Origin: Litorimonas sp963972195
GTDB taxonomy: Bacteria > Pseudomonadota > Alphaproteobacteria > Caulobacterales > Maricaulaceae
DNA length: 64,000 nt
Assembly (NCBI GenBank): GCA_963972195.1
Contig: CAXATH010000006.1
Location: forward strand, 140,692-204,691
Direction of reading: 5' to 3'
Positions 7,823 to 16,219 of this stretch are shown here, one piece after another. Position 1 is the first letter of the stretch. Every line of letters starts with the position of its first letter. The position numbers and the translations under genes are program-made. The notes beneath the pieces are model-generated. The model was not told the DNA's origin and made no database searches. It saw only the letters and a program-made list of their open reading frames with translations.

Positions 7823-9559
7823 TTAATTGGGCCGAGGCTGTTGGCGCGGTACATCGACGACAAAACGCGCTCCGGCAACCTGTTGGCCGTCTGCAGCTAT
7901 GCGGTTCTCAGCATGGATGCGGCCTTTATGCGCCCTGACAATCTGGCGACAAATTGCTAATCCCAATCCTGAATGGCTCCCGAACTCCGCGCCTTTTGGC
8001 CGCTGGGTGTAGAAGCGTTCAAAAACAGTCTCGAGATTGTCGGGCGGAATGCCCGGTCCGTCATCTTCTACCGAGATAATAACTCGCTGCCGGCCCTTTC
8101 TCTGTTGCAATTCAGCCGAAATTCGAACCTCGCCGTCAGGCGGAGAGAAGGTCAGGGCATTATCGATTAGGTTACGTAAGACTTGCGCAAAAGGGGTTTC
8201 AAAGGCCCGAATGAAGACAACTTCTTCATCGGGCAAGCGGTTGTCATGCCGAACCACGGGCCCTTCCCCGGATCGGGTTTGCGCATAAAATTCGGTGATA
8301 TTGTGTAGAATCTCACCGACATCCAATATCTGCGCTGTTTCCCGCGCAAGGTTGGCATCCACTTTCGAAGCTTTCGAAATGTCCGTAATAAGCCTGTCCA
8401 TCCGGGAGACGTCTTGCTGTATAATATCAATGAGCTGATTTCTCTGATCCTCAGTACGGGCGACACGTAAAGTGTCCGAGGCAGAGCGCAAACTCGTCAG
8501 CGGATTTTTTATCTCATGCGCAACGTCCGCGGCAAAATTCGCAATATCGTCAATGCGCGAGTACAGACCCTGGGTCATTTCCCGCATGACTTTTGAAAGA
8601 TCGCCAATTTCGTCTCGCCGGTTCGAAAGATCAGGAATTGCGTCGCGTTTATCTGAGCTTCTTGTCACCAGTTCGGCCGCGCGCGCCAGTTTGCGCATAG
8701 GTAGAGTGATGAACAGGGTCAGTGCCAATGAGCTGAGAATCGTCGCCAGAAAAGCCAACCCGATGATCGGCGCCAATGCCTGACGTTCTGCCTGAACGAT
8801 ACCGGAGACATCATCGCTCTCTACGGTCACGACCCCTAAAACCTGCTGCACACGCTGAACCGGGAGGGACACAGTCACAATTAAATTATCTTCTTCGTCA
8901 TAGCGCGGCCCCATAGCCGGGTCACCCGACAAGGCCAGCCTTACATCGCCGCGCAAATCACGCCGCAAATTATTCCTTTCGGCTTGGCGCCAGGGCAAAT
9001 TATTCAGACGCGCCGTGAACCAATTTTTGGTTTTATCTATCCATTGTTCATGAACGGGTTCCGGCTCGATTTCAGAGAGGATCGGATCAAGTGATCCAAC
9101 GGAAATTGTCTCGTCCATACGGGCCGTGTCCGCAACAACTTCCCCTGACCTATCATGTAAACGGACGCGCCATCCTGCGGGAGTGTTAACACCTCGGAGT
9201 ACCTGCCTGGCTCCGGGAACATCCAACTCTGCGGAGACGCCCTGACCCGTGGCTTGTTCGCCAATAACTGTTGTAATTGTGGCCGCGAGCGAGCGTAAAT
9301 TATCAACTTTGGCATTGATCAATCCCGCCTCGAACCTGTTCATGGCGAGCGACCCGGAAATCAGAATAATCAGGCCAATTAGATTGGCGATAAAAATAAC
9401 CCGCGTCAGCCGAGAGGCGAGAAGGGAACGACGCGGTCCAAAACGTTTGTGACGAAGCCGTCTCTCACGCAAACGCATCCGACCCGCTTTCGCGGGCCGT
9501 TTCTTGTCTTCGGGGGGCGTCTGCCCCTTAGGCTTCTTTATATTTATATCCGACACCAT
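7823..9559 (-). CDS. chvG: ChvG/ExoS-type envelope-stress sensor histidine kinase
   Basis: 578-residue inner-membrane kinase of the ChvG-ChvI system, which responds to acid, cell-wall or envelope stress in alphaproteobacteria. A very basic N-terminal tail is followed by TM1 (about 53-73), a periplasmic sensor of about 185 residues, TM2 (about 262-286) and a HAMP linker. The H box is AADVAHEIKNPLTSL with H348; the ATPase domain shows DNALTFSPPDGEV, EDDGPGIP and SGLGLAI. All catalytic motifs are intact. The ATG at 9559 lies inside the end of chvI (32-bp overlap), so the two are co-translated. A later ATG (residue 28) would remove the overlap but also part of the basic tail. Confidence 0.93.
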   Translation of the reverse strand: MVSDINIKKPKGQTPPEDKKRPAKAGRMRLRERRLRHKRFGPRRSLLASRLTRVIFIANLIGLIILISGSLAMNRFEAGLINAKVDNLRSLAATITTVIGEQATGQGVSAELDVPGARQVLRGVNTPAGWRVRLHDRSGEVVADTARMDETISVGSLDPILSEIEPEPVHEQWIDKTKNWFTARLNNLPWRQAERNNLRRDLRGDVRLALSGDPAMGPRYDEEDNLIVTVSLPVQRVQQVLGVVTVESDDVSGIVQAERQALAPIIGLAFLATILSSLALTLFITLPMRKLARAAELVTRSSDKRDAIPDLSNRRDEIGDLSKVMREMTQGLYSRIDDIANFAADVAHEIKNPLTSLRSASDTLRVARTEDQRNQLIDIIQQDVSRMDRLITDISKASKVDANLARETAQILDVGEILHNITEFYAQTRSGEGPVVRHDNRLPDEEVVFIRAFETPFAQVLRNLIDNALTFSPPDGEVRISAELQQRKGRQRVIISVEDDGPGIPPDNLETVFERFYTQRPKGAEFGSHSGLGLAICRQIVRAHKGRIHAENRIAADGQQVAGARFVVDVPRQQPRPN

Positions 9560-10232
9560 AGAGGGTTTCTATACCGTCAAAACTCTTATCGGTCTTGCGG
9601 AATTTTTTACGGAGGCGTTTGATGTGGGAATCAATCGTTCTGTCATCGACATAAACCTGATCGTCATAAGCGGCGTCCATCAGCTGATCTCGGGATTTCA
9701 CATAGCCGGGACGATTGGCAAGGCTTTCCAGAATTAGAAATTCGGTCACGGTCAATCGAACGGGATTTCCATCCCAGGAACAGGCGTGACGGTTCGGATC
9801 GAGCAAAAGTTTCCCGCGGCGAATAACCTTGTCATCGCCCTCCTGCGGGGTTGGCATTTCAATAGAGGTGAGCGAGGCGCGGCGCAGCACGGCTTTTATT
9901 CTCTCGCCAAGTAAGCGTTGTGAGAACGGCTTGGTGATATAATCATCCGCGCCCATGTTGAATCCAATAGCTTCGTCGAATTCGTCGTCTTTGGACGTCA
10001 GAAAAATCACCGGAAGGTTTGACGTCTGACGCAAACGACGGAGAAGTTCCAACCCGTCCATGCGGGGCATTTTCACATCCAGCACCGCCAAGTCCGGCGG
10101 CGACTCTTTCAACGCTTCCAGCGCGCTCACCCCGTCATGAAATTTGCGGACTTCATACCCTTCGCCTTCGAGGAACATAGACACAGAGGTCAGGATGTTC
10201 TCGTCATCGTCCACTAGATAAATTTTGGCCAT
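9528..10232 (-). CDS. chvI: ChvI-type OmpR-family response regulator
   Basis: 234-residue response regulator paired with ChvG. The receiver opens with MAKIYLVDDDENILTSV, has phospho-acceptor D52 in LAVLDVKMPRMDG, the switch Thr in IFLTSKDD and conserved Lys in DYITKPF. The C-terminal winged helix contains LTVTEFLILESLA and VDDRTIDSHIKRLRKKF, as in the OmpR/PhoB class. The reading frame is open further upstream to 10361, but the extra 43 residues are absent from the family and the ATG at 10232 matches the conserved N-terminus. First gene of the minus-strand series chvI-chvG-EIIA-HPr-lipoprotein-glmM-divL. ChvI regulons elsewhere cover envelope and surface polysaccharide genes. Confidence 0.93.
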   Translation of the reverse strand: MAKIYLVDDDENILTSVSMFLEGEGYEVRKFHDGVSALEALKESPPDLAVLDVKMPRMDGLELLRRLRQTSNLPVIFLTSKDDEFDEAIGFNMGADDYITKPFSQRLLGERIKAVLRRASLTSIEMPTPQEGDDKVIRRGKLLLDPNRHACSWDGNPVRLTVTEFLILESLANRPGYVKSRDQLMDAAYDDQVYVDDRTIDSHIKRLRKKFRKTDKSFDGIETLYGVGYKYKEA

Positions 10233-10401
10233 AGCGGTCTCTCGTCTCAACCCGTCCACCGATGTCTTGACCTGACGCGGCGAATAATTCTTGTTCCTTA
10301 CTAAGCTCATCGTTTGCATTGTCCAACCCTCGTTTTGTGTATGATGGGTTTCGGGTAGCAATCGACTATGGCGGGGTTATGACCAGTGTTTGCCTTAGTT
10401 T

Positions 10402-10437
10402 GGGCTATTTTGGCAAAACCATGACATTGCATAGCCC
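10402..10437. promoter_or_regulatory. Inverted repeat in the chvI / DUF1295 divergent promoter region
   Basis: Arms GGGCTAT (10402-10408) and ATAGCCC (10431-10437) are perfect complements separated by 22 bp. They lie in the 245-bp gap between the divergent starts of chvI and the DUF1295 gene, 41 bp from the latter. A shared operator is possible; nothing in the sequence identifies the regulator. Confidence 0.3.
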
Positions 10438-10477
10438 GTAAGAAACGCTACACATCCTACAAACTCAGGGGTAAATC

Positions 10478-11353
10478 ATGCTGACAGACATTCTCGTCTA
10501 TTTTTTCCACGCAGCCGCCGTAGTGTTTTTCCTGCTGACCGTTCTGTGGGCGATTAGTGTCGCTGTAAAAGATGCCAGCCTTGTCGATGTTTTCTGGGGG
10601 TTCGGGTTTTTATGTGTCGGGGCGGTCTGCCTTTACCTAGCCGATCCCGTCCCCCCTTACCTCTGGCTGTTGGGATTACTCCCCGTCATCTGGGGCGCGC
10701 GATTGACGATTTATTTGGCGATGCGGAACCTTGGACACGGCGAAGACAAACGTTACGTAGCTATGCGAAAGCGCTCCAACTTAAATGAGGCGGCTTGGCG
10801 TCTGCGGAGTCTTTTTTCAATCTATTGGGGGCAAGGCCTGCTCATCATGATCGTCAGCGCCCCGGTTTGGGTGAGCATGGGAACGCATGTTGCGGGGCGT
10901 GTCATCAATTCTGGTGACGAAGCGATCTACATCCATGCTAATGCCTATATAAATCTCTTGGCTGTCCTCGGAACTGCGCTCTGGCTTATCGGATTTCTTT
11001 TCGAAGCGATTGGCGACTGGCAGCTCGCCCGTTTTATGAAAAAGAACAAGGACTATAATGGTCCGCAAGAGGATAAGCCTGTCCTGAATACAGGATTATG
11101 GCGATATACCCGCCACCCCAATTATTTTGGTAATGCCTGTATGTGGTGGGGCATTTGGCTCGTCGCCTGCGAAGCGCCGTGGGGCTGGGCGACAATATTC
11201 GCCCCGATCATCATGACCTATCTGCTCACTAATGTATCTGGCAAAGATTTACTGGAGAAGGACATGGGGAAGCGAAAGAATTATCAGACTTATATCAAAC
11301 GCACGAGCGGGTTCTTTCCATTACCGCCGAAGAATAAGAGTGAGGTGGAGTGA
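10478..11353 (+). CDS. DUF1295 membrane protein (steroid 5-alpha-reductase-like)
   Basis: 291-residue polytopic inner-membrane protein with about six to seven hydrophobic segments. The C-terminal part carries the DUF1295 / steroid 5-alpha-reductase-like signature: TGLWRYTRHPNYFGNACMWW followed by GKDLLEKDM and a terminal YxxYxxRTSGFFPLPPK. Members are predicted NADPH-dependent reductases or isoprenylcysteine-methyltransferase-like enzymes of lipids; no bacterial substrate is firmly known. The ATG at 10478 has AGGGG seven bases upstream. Divergent from chvI and convergent with rpoN; it appears to be monocistronic. Confidence 0.88.
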   Translation: MLTDILVYFFHAAAVVFFLLTVLWAISVAVKDASLVDVFWGFGFLCVGAVCLYLADPVPPYLWLLGLLPVIWGARLTIYLAMRNLGHGEDKRYVAMRKRSNLNEAAWRLRSLFSIYWGQGLLIMIVSAPVWVSMGTHVAGRVINSGDEAIYIHANAYINLLAVLGTALWLIGFLFEAIGDWQLARFMKKNKDYNGPQEDKPVLNTGLWRYTRHPNYFGNACMWWGIWLVACEAPWGWATIFAPIIMTYLLTNVSGKDLLEKDMGKRKNYQTYIKRTSGFFPLPPKNKSEVE

Positions 11354-11371
11354 TTTTCCCCCTTTACTTGC

Positions 11372-11395
11372 CATTCCGCGCGAAGTCGCGGAATG
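11372..11395. terminator. Hairpin between convergent DUF1295 and rpoN genes
   Basis: Perfect 9-bp stem CATTCCGCG / CGCGGAATG with a six-base loop (CGAAGT), followed by TTTGA. The U-tract is poor, so it may be a bidirectional terminator between convergent genes or a copy of a short palindromic repeat. Confidence 0.5.
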
Positions 11396-11475
11396 TTTGA
11401 GCGAAGGCATTTCATAACTCGAACTCCTGCGACTACACTTCGGTTCGGCAAGATGACGAGACAAAAAATAGTACT

Positions 11476-12975
11476 CTAAACCGCGTATTTGAATATGCGG
11501 CGTCTCTCTACGCTGCTGGGGATGCCCATGCTCTCGCGGTATTTCGCGACAGTTCTACGGGCGATATCTACCCCTTCTCCGCGCAGGAGCTTAACCAGTT
11601 TGTCGTCCGATTTCACGGACTCCTCGGTCTCTTCTCCAATCAGGATTTTAATCTTGTTTCGCACGGCTTCTGCGGAATGGCCTTCGCCTCCGTCCAGACT
11701 CGGAATAGCCGCTGTGAAGAAATATTTCAGCTCGAACAACCCCCGTGTCGTATGCATAAATTTATTGCTCGTTACCCGGCTCACTGTGCTCTCATGCATC
11801 TCTATGGCATCGGCCACATCTTTGAGCTTGAGGGGACGCATGTGGTCTACGCCATAAGCAAAAAACGCGTCCTGTTGTTTCACTATTTCGCTTGTAACCT
11901 TCAAAATTGTTCGCGCGCGCTGATCCAATGATTTTACGAGCCAGCTGGCACTCTGGTGACATTCGGAAATAAATTCGCGCGTGGTTTCATCCTTGCCGCC
12001 AATTTTTCGAATCTCATTATAGTAGCGATTATTGACCAGAACGCGCGGCAATGTGTCGGCGTTTAACTCGACCGTCCATCCGCCATTCGGGGTTTCCCGG
12101 ATGAAGACGTCAGGCTCGACAACTTGCGCGGTTGTCCCGCTATATGCCGCGCCGGGTTTCGGCGCGCAGTTCCTTATCCGCGCTATCATAGCGCCCATAC
12201 GATCCCGCCCCACATCACATAATTTCATAAGTTTCGACAAATCATGTTTGGCCAGCAAGTCGAGATTAGAGAGCAAAACCTGCATTGCCTCATCCAGATA
12301 TCCCTGCTCCCGCAGTTGCAACATCAAACATTCAGATAAATTCCGAGCAAATAGACCCGTCGGCTCACAAGTCTGAAGCTGAGTCAAAAGTGAGCAAATT
12401 CGGGCTGTCTCCACCCCGAGGTTTTCGGCAATTTCTTCGGCGCTCATCCGCAAATAGCCTGCCTCATCGAGCTGACCAATCATATAATCGGCAATGAGCC
12501 CGTCCCGAGGTTCGAGCCGCAAGAGAGATTTCTGCGCCTTTACATGCTCAGGCAGACTTATTTCGGCGGCAGCATTTGCGGCGGCGTCATGGTCTCCGCC
12601 CCCTGAAAAACTCCCGGATTTTTCATTGCGCGACCAGTCAACGGAGCCCCCGACATCTGCGCCGCCCCTATCTGCCGCAGTAGAATCGGGATTTACGGCA
12701 TGGTCGGGTACATCAAAATCGGACGCGGCCGCCGCAGGGGCGTCTTTATCCACTGTCGCCTGCAGCGCGTCTCTAAGTGTGTTGGCAATCTGTTCACCGC
12801 GCCGGTTTTCATCCCCCGTGCCGCGCTCCAGTAGCGGGTTGCTCTCCAACTGTTCTTCAACAAATTCGGCAAGTTCAATATTGGAATATTGCAGCAATTG
12901 GATCGCTTGGCGCAATTGGGGCGTCATGGCGAGTTGCTGGCTCTGCCGCGCCTGTAATTTTGGAGCTAATGCCAC
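11476..12975 (-). CDS. rpoN: RNA polymerase sigma-54 factor RpoN
   Basis: 499 residues. Region I starts with the conserved LQARQSQQLAMTPQLRQAIQLLQYS, given here only in part as residues 8-32, which contacts enhancer-binding proteins; an acidic, low-complexity linker follows (about 60-150), then the core-binding domain and the DNA-binding domain ending with the RpoN box ARRTVAKYRE at about 472-481. The start is GTG at 12975, which gives the standard MALAPKLQ N-terminus. Sigma-54 directs -24/-12 promoters used for flagellar, stalk and nitrogen genes in stalked alphaproteobacteria. It is isolated: convergent with the DUF1295 gene and divergent from the DUF1328 gene, so it is probably transcribed alone. 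Confidence 0.97.
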   Translation of the reverse strand: MALAPKLQARQSQQLAMTPQLRQAIQLLQYSNIELAEFVEEQLESNPLLERGTGDENRRGEQIANTLRDALQATVDKDAPAAAASDFDVPDHAVNPDSTAADRGGADVGGSVDWSRNEKSGSFSGGGDHDAAANAAAEISLPEHVKAQKSLLRLEPRDGLIADYMIGQLDEAGYLRMSAEEIAENLGVETARICSLLTQLQTCEPTGLFARNLSECLMLQLREQGYLDEAMQVLLSNLDLLAKHDLSKLMKLCDVGRDRMGAMIARIRNCAPKPGAAYSGTTAQVVEPDVFIRETPNGGWTVELNADTLPRVLVNNRYYNEIRKIGGKDETTREFISECHQSASWLVKSLDQRARTILKVTSEIVKQQDAFFAYGVDHMRPLKLKDVADAIEMHESTVSRVTSNKFMHTTRGLFELKYFFTAAIPSLDGGEGHSAEAVRNKIKILIGEETEESVKSDDKLVKLLRGEGVDIARRTVAKYRESMGIPSSVERRRIFKYAV

Positions 12976-13116
12976 GTTTGCCTACCCTGCTTCACTTTCA
13001 CATACCGGGCCATTTTTGAATTCAGGCCGTCTTGAAACAGTCTTTAGGAAAGAAGCCTTAATTTGGCGTGTGGTGACAAGGTTAATAGTTTGTATCGTTC
13101 AGTTTAGCGCCTTTAC

Positions 13117-13141
13117 GGAACCAAGACTTAAGGACGACGTT
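13117..13141 (+). promoter_or_regulatory. EcfG (general stress response) promoter
   Basis: GGAAC at 13117-13121, then exactly 16 bp, then CGTT at 13138-13141. GGAAC-N16/17-CGTT is the consensus -35/-10 for sigma-EcfG/SigT, the alphaproteobacterial general stress sigma factor. It lies 31 bp before the DUF1328 start codon, leaving room for a short leader and the perfect Shine-Dalgarno sequence. Confidence 0.8.
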
Positions 13142-13172
13142 TTATAGGCATAACAACTAAAAGGAGGTCAAC

Positions 13173-13346
13173 ATGTTAGGTTGGTCAATCGCATTTTTCA
13201 TTCTCGCCATAATTGCGGGCTTACTTGGATTTACTGGCATTGCGGGCGCAATGGCAGGTGTCGCCCAAGTCCTGTTCGTTATTTTCCTTGTTCTACTGGT
13301 GATTTCTTTCATTATACGGGCCTTTCAAGGACGCTCTGTCGTCTAA
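13173..13346 (+). CDS. DUF1328 (YtjA-like) small membrane protein
   Basis: 57-residue, very hydrophobic protein beginning MLGWSIAFFILAIIAGLLGF, with two transmembrane stretches (about 4-25 and 30-49) and a short basic tail RAFQGRSVV. The Gly/Ala-rich LGFTGIAGAMAGVAQ hairpin between the helices matches the DUF1328/YtjA family. Members are commonly induced by stress; molecular function is unknown. AAGGAGGT lies seven bases before the ATG, the strongest ribosome-binding site in the window, and an EcfG promoter lies at 13117-13141. The gene is too short for ordinary ORF cut-offs. A strong hairpin that may act as its terminator overlaps the start of trpF 27 bp downstream. Confidence 0.9.
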   Translation: MLGWSIAFFILAIIAGLLGFTGIAGAMAGVAQVLFVIFLVLLVISFIIRAFQGRSVV

Positions 13347-13372
13347 GACTGGAAAGCCACAAAGACTATGCT

Positions 13373-13395
13373 AAGGGAGCTCTATGAGCTCCCTT
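13373..13395 (+). promoter_or_regulatory. Hairpin sequestering the trpF ribosome-binding site and start codon
   Basis: AAGGGAGCTC (13373-13382) and GAGCTCCCTT (13386-13395) form a perfect 10-bp stem with a three-base loop TAT. The loop and its closing pair contain the trpF ATG (13384-13386), and the 5' arm is its Shine-Dalgarno sequence. Downstream TTTCTTATT also makes it resemble a terminator for the DUF1328 gene. Either way, trpF translation should depend on opening this stem. Confidence 0.65.
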
Positions 13396-14043
13396 TCTTA
13401 TTCGCCGAAGGTCAAAATTTGCGGTCTTACGCGCGCCGAAGATGTGCAAAATGCAATAAGCGAAGGAGCTGATTTTCTTGGTTTTATTGTCGAAGCAAAT
13501 AGCCCGCGACGCGTTAGTGTCTCGGAGGCCAAACCCTTATTTTCACCATCACAAGGATTGGTCAAACGCGTTGCCGTGACAGTCAATGCGGATGACAATC
13601 TCCTAGACAGGATTGCCAGAGACCTCGCCCCTGACTTTGTTCAGTTTCACGGCGACGAAACAGTTGAACGGCTTGCGCAAATTTCAAAGCGATATGAATT
13701 CGGGCTTATCAAAGCTGTCCCCATCGTCACAGACGAAGATATGAAGACAGCGGGCGAGTTTTCCGGGATTGTCGATTTTGTTTTATATGATGCAAAACCA
13801 CCCAAAGGATCCCAAGTGCGGGGCGGCCATGGCGTGACGATTGATTGGGATATAATTTCCCGCGCGCCAACTCCAAAAACCTTCGCCCTCGCCGGAGGCC
13901 TGACGCCCGACACGGCCCGCGAGGCCATATCCAAGACAAAAGCACCCATTCTGGACGTTAGCTCTGGTGTCGAAAGCGCGCCAGGCGTAAAGGATGTGTC
14001 TAAAATTCAAGCCTTTATGAAAGCGGTCCACTCCCATGGGTAA
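13384..14043 (+). CDS. trpF: Phosphoribosylanthranilate isomerase TrpF
   Basis: Catalyses the Amadori rearrangement of N-(5'-phosphoribosyl)anthranilate in tryptophan synthesis. 219-residue single TIM-barrel with the N-terminal VKICGLTRAEDVQNA (catalytic Cys), FVQFHGDE (catalytic Asp on a later strand in LYDAKPPKGSQVRGGHG) and the phosphate-binding LAGGLTPDTAREA. Length is standard. It overlaps trpB by 8 bp, as in other alphaproteobacterial trpFBA operons. The ATG at 13384 sits in the loop of a 10-bp hairpin that also captures the ribosome-binding site, implying controlled or coupled translation. Confidence 0.96.
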   Translation: MSSLSYSPKVKICGLTRAEDVQNAISEGADFLGFIVEANSPRRVSVSEAKPLFSPSQGLVKRVAVTVNADDNLLDRIARDLAPDFVQFHGDETVERLAQISKRYEFGLIKAVPIVTDEDMKTAGEFSGIVDFVLYDAKPPKGSQVRGGHGVTIDWDIISRAPTPKTFALAGGLTPDTAREAISKTKAPILDVSSGVESAPGVKDVSKIQAFMKAVHSHG

Positions 14044-15262
14044 ACCTGAAAACATCCCCTTCCCTGACGAAAATGGTCGTTTTGGCGACTTTGGCGGGCG
14101 TTATGTTTCGGAAACTTTGATGCCGCCGATTCTGGAACTCCAAAAAGCCTATGAAGATGCCAAGGCTGATCCGGAATTTCAAAAAGAGCTGGATTATTTC
14201 ATGGCGCATTATGTGGGCCGGCCTTCGCCGCTCTATTTTGCCGAACGCCTAACCGAAGAAACGGGCGGCGCTAAAATCTATTTCAAGCGCGACGAGCTCA
14301 ACCACACGGGCGCTCACAAAATCAACAACTGCATGGGCCAGCTGCTGCTCGCCAAGCGTATGGGTAAAAAACGTATCATTGCAGAGACCGGCGCAGGCCA
14401 ACACGGCGTCGCTACAGCAACTGTCGCCGCTCGCCTTGGTATGGAATGTATTGTCTATATGGGCGCGGTCGATATTGTGCGGCAGAAACCAAATGTCTTT
14501 CGGATGCGCCTGTTGGGAGCAGAGGTCCGCGCCGTGCATTCCGGCACGGCTACCCTAAAGGACGCCATGAACGAAGCTCTTCGGGACTGGGTTACAAATG
14601 TCGGCGATACATTTTATTGTATCGGTACAGTTGCGGGACCGCACCCTTACCCGGCCATGGTTCGTGACTTTCAAGCTGTCATAGGCCGCGAAGCAAAAGA
14701 GCAGATTATGGACGCGGAAGGACGCCTGCCCGACGCCGTTGTTGCCTGTATCGGCGGCGGCTCCAACGCAATGGGTCTATTCCATGAATTTGTGCCGCAT
14801 AAAAATGTGCGTCTTATCGGTGTCGAAGCCGCGGGCAAAGGCGTAAAATCCGGTCTTCATGCGGCCTCCCTCACAGGCGGCACGCCGGGCGTGCTCCACG
14901 GTAACCGAACTTATTTGCTACAAGATGAAAACGGACAGATCGCAGACGCCCATTCGATTTCTGCCGGGCTAGACTATCCCGGTATCGGCCCGGAACATGC
15001 TTACCTTCACGATATTGGCCGCGCCGAATATATCAGCGCGACAGATGACGAGGCCCTGCACTGGTTCCAGGAGTGTGCGCGCCTCGAAGGCATCCTCCCC
15101 GCGCTGGAGCCCAGCCATGCCATACCCCGAACAGTCGAACTCGCCAAAGAGCTTGGGCCCGAGGGCCTTATTATCATGAATATGTGCGGCCGCGGCGATA
15201 AGGACGTCTTCACCATTGCCGACGCTCTCGGCGAACATATAAGCGCCGGGACAGAAGGGTAA
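14036..15262 (+). CDS. trpB: Tryptophan synthase beta subunit TrpB
   Basis: Condenses indole with L-serine using PLP, in an alpha2-beta2 complex with TrpA. 408 residues, normal. The PLP-binding lysine is K95 in NHTGAHKINN; the phosphate-binding loop GGGSNAMGLF and the conserved FGGRYVSETLMP near the N-terminus are present. It starts inside trpF (8-bp overlap). In most relatives trpA follows at once; here trpA begins 2.9 kb downstream after genes for four exported proteins of unknown function, so the alpha and beta subunits may no longer be translated from one message. Confidence 0.98.
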   Translation: MGKPENIPFPDENGRFGDFGGRYVSETLMPPILELQKAYEDAKADPEFQKELDYFMAHYVGRPSPLYFAERLTEETGGAKIYFKRDELNHTGAHKINNCMGQLLLAKRMGKKRIIAETGAGQHGVATATVAARLGMECIVYMGAVDIVRQKPNVFRMRLLGAEVRAVHSGTATLKDAMNEALRDWVTNVGDTFYCIGTVAGPHPYPAMVRDFQAVIGREAKEQIMDAEGRLPDAVVACIGGGSNAMGLFHEFVPHKNVRLIGVEAAGKGVKSGLHAASLTGGTPGVLHGNRTYLLQDENGQIADAHSISAGLDYPGIGPEHAYLHDIGRAEYISATDDEALHWFQECARLEGILPALEPSHAIPRTVELAKELGPEGLIIMNMCGRGDKDVFTIADALGEHISAGTEG

Positions 15263-15471
15263 GCTGACCGAATCCTAGATATTCTTCCAGCTAGTTGCTT
15301 GAATACCTCAAAACACTGCGCTTGAATGACGTGAAATAAAAGCAGTTTAAACTCGACCACATATATTCTGAATTTCCTGCTTTTAGTCGCGCAAATAGTA
15401 ACGCTTCTTTATATTTCTTCTGTGAGAGTCATTGACGTTGGCCCTCTAATCTCATTTAACGGAGGCGAGGG

Positions 15472-15502
15472 AAAGCTAAGGTCACCTCTGGGTGATGGCT
15501 TT
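15472..15502 (+). terminator. Possible hairpin downstream of trpB
   Basis: TCACC / GGTGA with loop TCTG (15482-15495), extended by AAAGC / GCTTT across an internal loop and followed by TTTTG. It lies 210 bp after trpB and 43 bp before the next gene; it could end trp transcription or be a leader structure for the secreted-protein gene. No other feature was recognised in this 283-bp gap. Confidence 0.3.
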
Positions 15503-15545
15503 TGAATGAGCGTCAGGACAGGACGCCTAAGAAGGGGAATGTTCC

Positions 15546-16157
15546 ATGAAAGTTTCAAGGATAATTTTTTCACTCGGATTGGGACTCGCGTCGCTCATCG
15601 CTTTACCGACGCTTTCGGCGCACGCCCAAGACTTGGTGGCGGAAGCCCCTGCCCCCAGCGCCAACTTCACAGACAACCCGGCTTTACAAGGTCTGAAGGC
15701 CCCTGTTTTCGATACTCAGCCCCGCGATCTTCTTTTTAAAGGGCTGACCAATATTGAGCGTCAGAACGAGACAAGCCGCACAGATGGATGTGCAAAAATC
15801 CAAAAAGGACTGACCCTCAGCGGAGGATTCCTTCTTATTGCCTGCGAAAAATTGAAGTCTGAGTTACCAATTGGCCTTCAAGATATCGCCGCCAGAAAAT
15901 ACATGGCTCACATGGAAACGCTTGGATGGAAAAAAGATCCATCTCACAAGAAAAAGGGCGAAACAAAATACCTAAAGACTGATGCAACCGGTTGTAATCG
16001 GACGATGTCTGTCGGCGTCTGGACAGACAGAGCGCTAAACGAACCTCGCCTGCCGGGCTTGACCCGCAGGGATTACCGTCAGATCGTGTTTATCATGGGC
16101 TTTGACGGCAAAACCTGTGAACATCACTACGAAGGCGTGAAACAAGCGGCGCGGTAA
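15546..16157 (+). CDS. Exported protein of unknown function
   Basis: 203 residues with a clear Sec signal peptide (MKVSRIIFSLGLGLASL..., cleavage predicted after SAHA at about residue 27). The mature part contains four Cys (in TDGC, LIAC, ATGC and KTC), which could form two periplasmic disulfides, and a conserved-looking core RDYRQIVFIMGFDGKTCEHHYEG at the C-terminus. No transmembrane segment or known domain recognised. It has its own gap upstream (283 bp) and a strong terminator downstream (16193-16219), so it looks monocistronic. Located in the trpB-trpA interval, where relatives have no gene. Confidence 0.7.
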   Translation: MKVSRIIFSLGLGLASLIALPTLSAHAQDLVAEAPAPSANFTDNPALQGLKAPVFDTQPRDLLFKGLTNIERQNETSRTDGCAKIQKGLTLSGGFLLIACEKLKSELPIGLQDIAARKYMAHMETLGWKKDPSHKKKGETKYLKTDATGCNRTMSVGVWTDRALNEPRLPGLTRRDYRQIVFIMGFDGKTCEHHYEGVKQAAR

Positions 16158-16192
16158 GCCCCCCTTTTTCCAGTTTAATTAAATGATTTTCA

Positions 16193-16219
16193 AAGGCTCC
16201 TCACTGAGGGGCCTTTTTT
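16193..16219 (+). terminator. Rho-independent terminator
   Basis: Stem AAGGCTCCTC / GAGGGGCCTT (10 bp, one G-U pair) with loop ACT, followed by a run of T at 16214-16219. It lies 35 bp after the 203-aa exported-protein gene and insulates it from the cassette at 16365. Confidence 0.9.
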
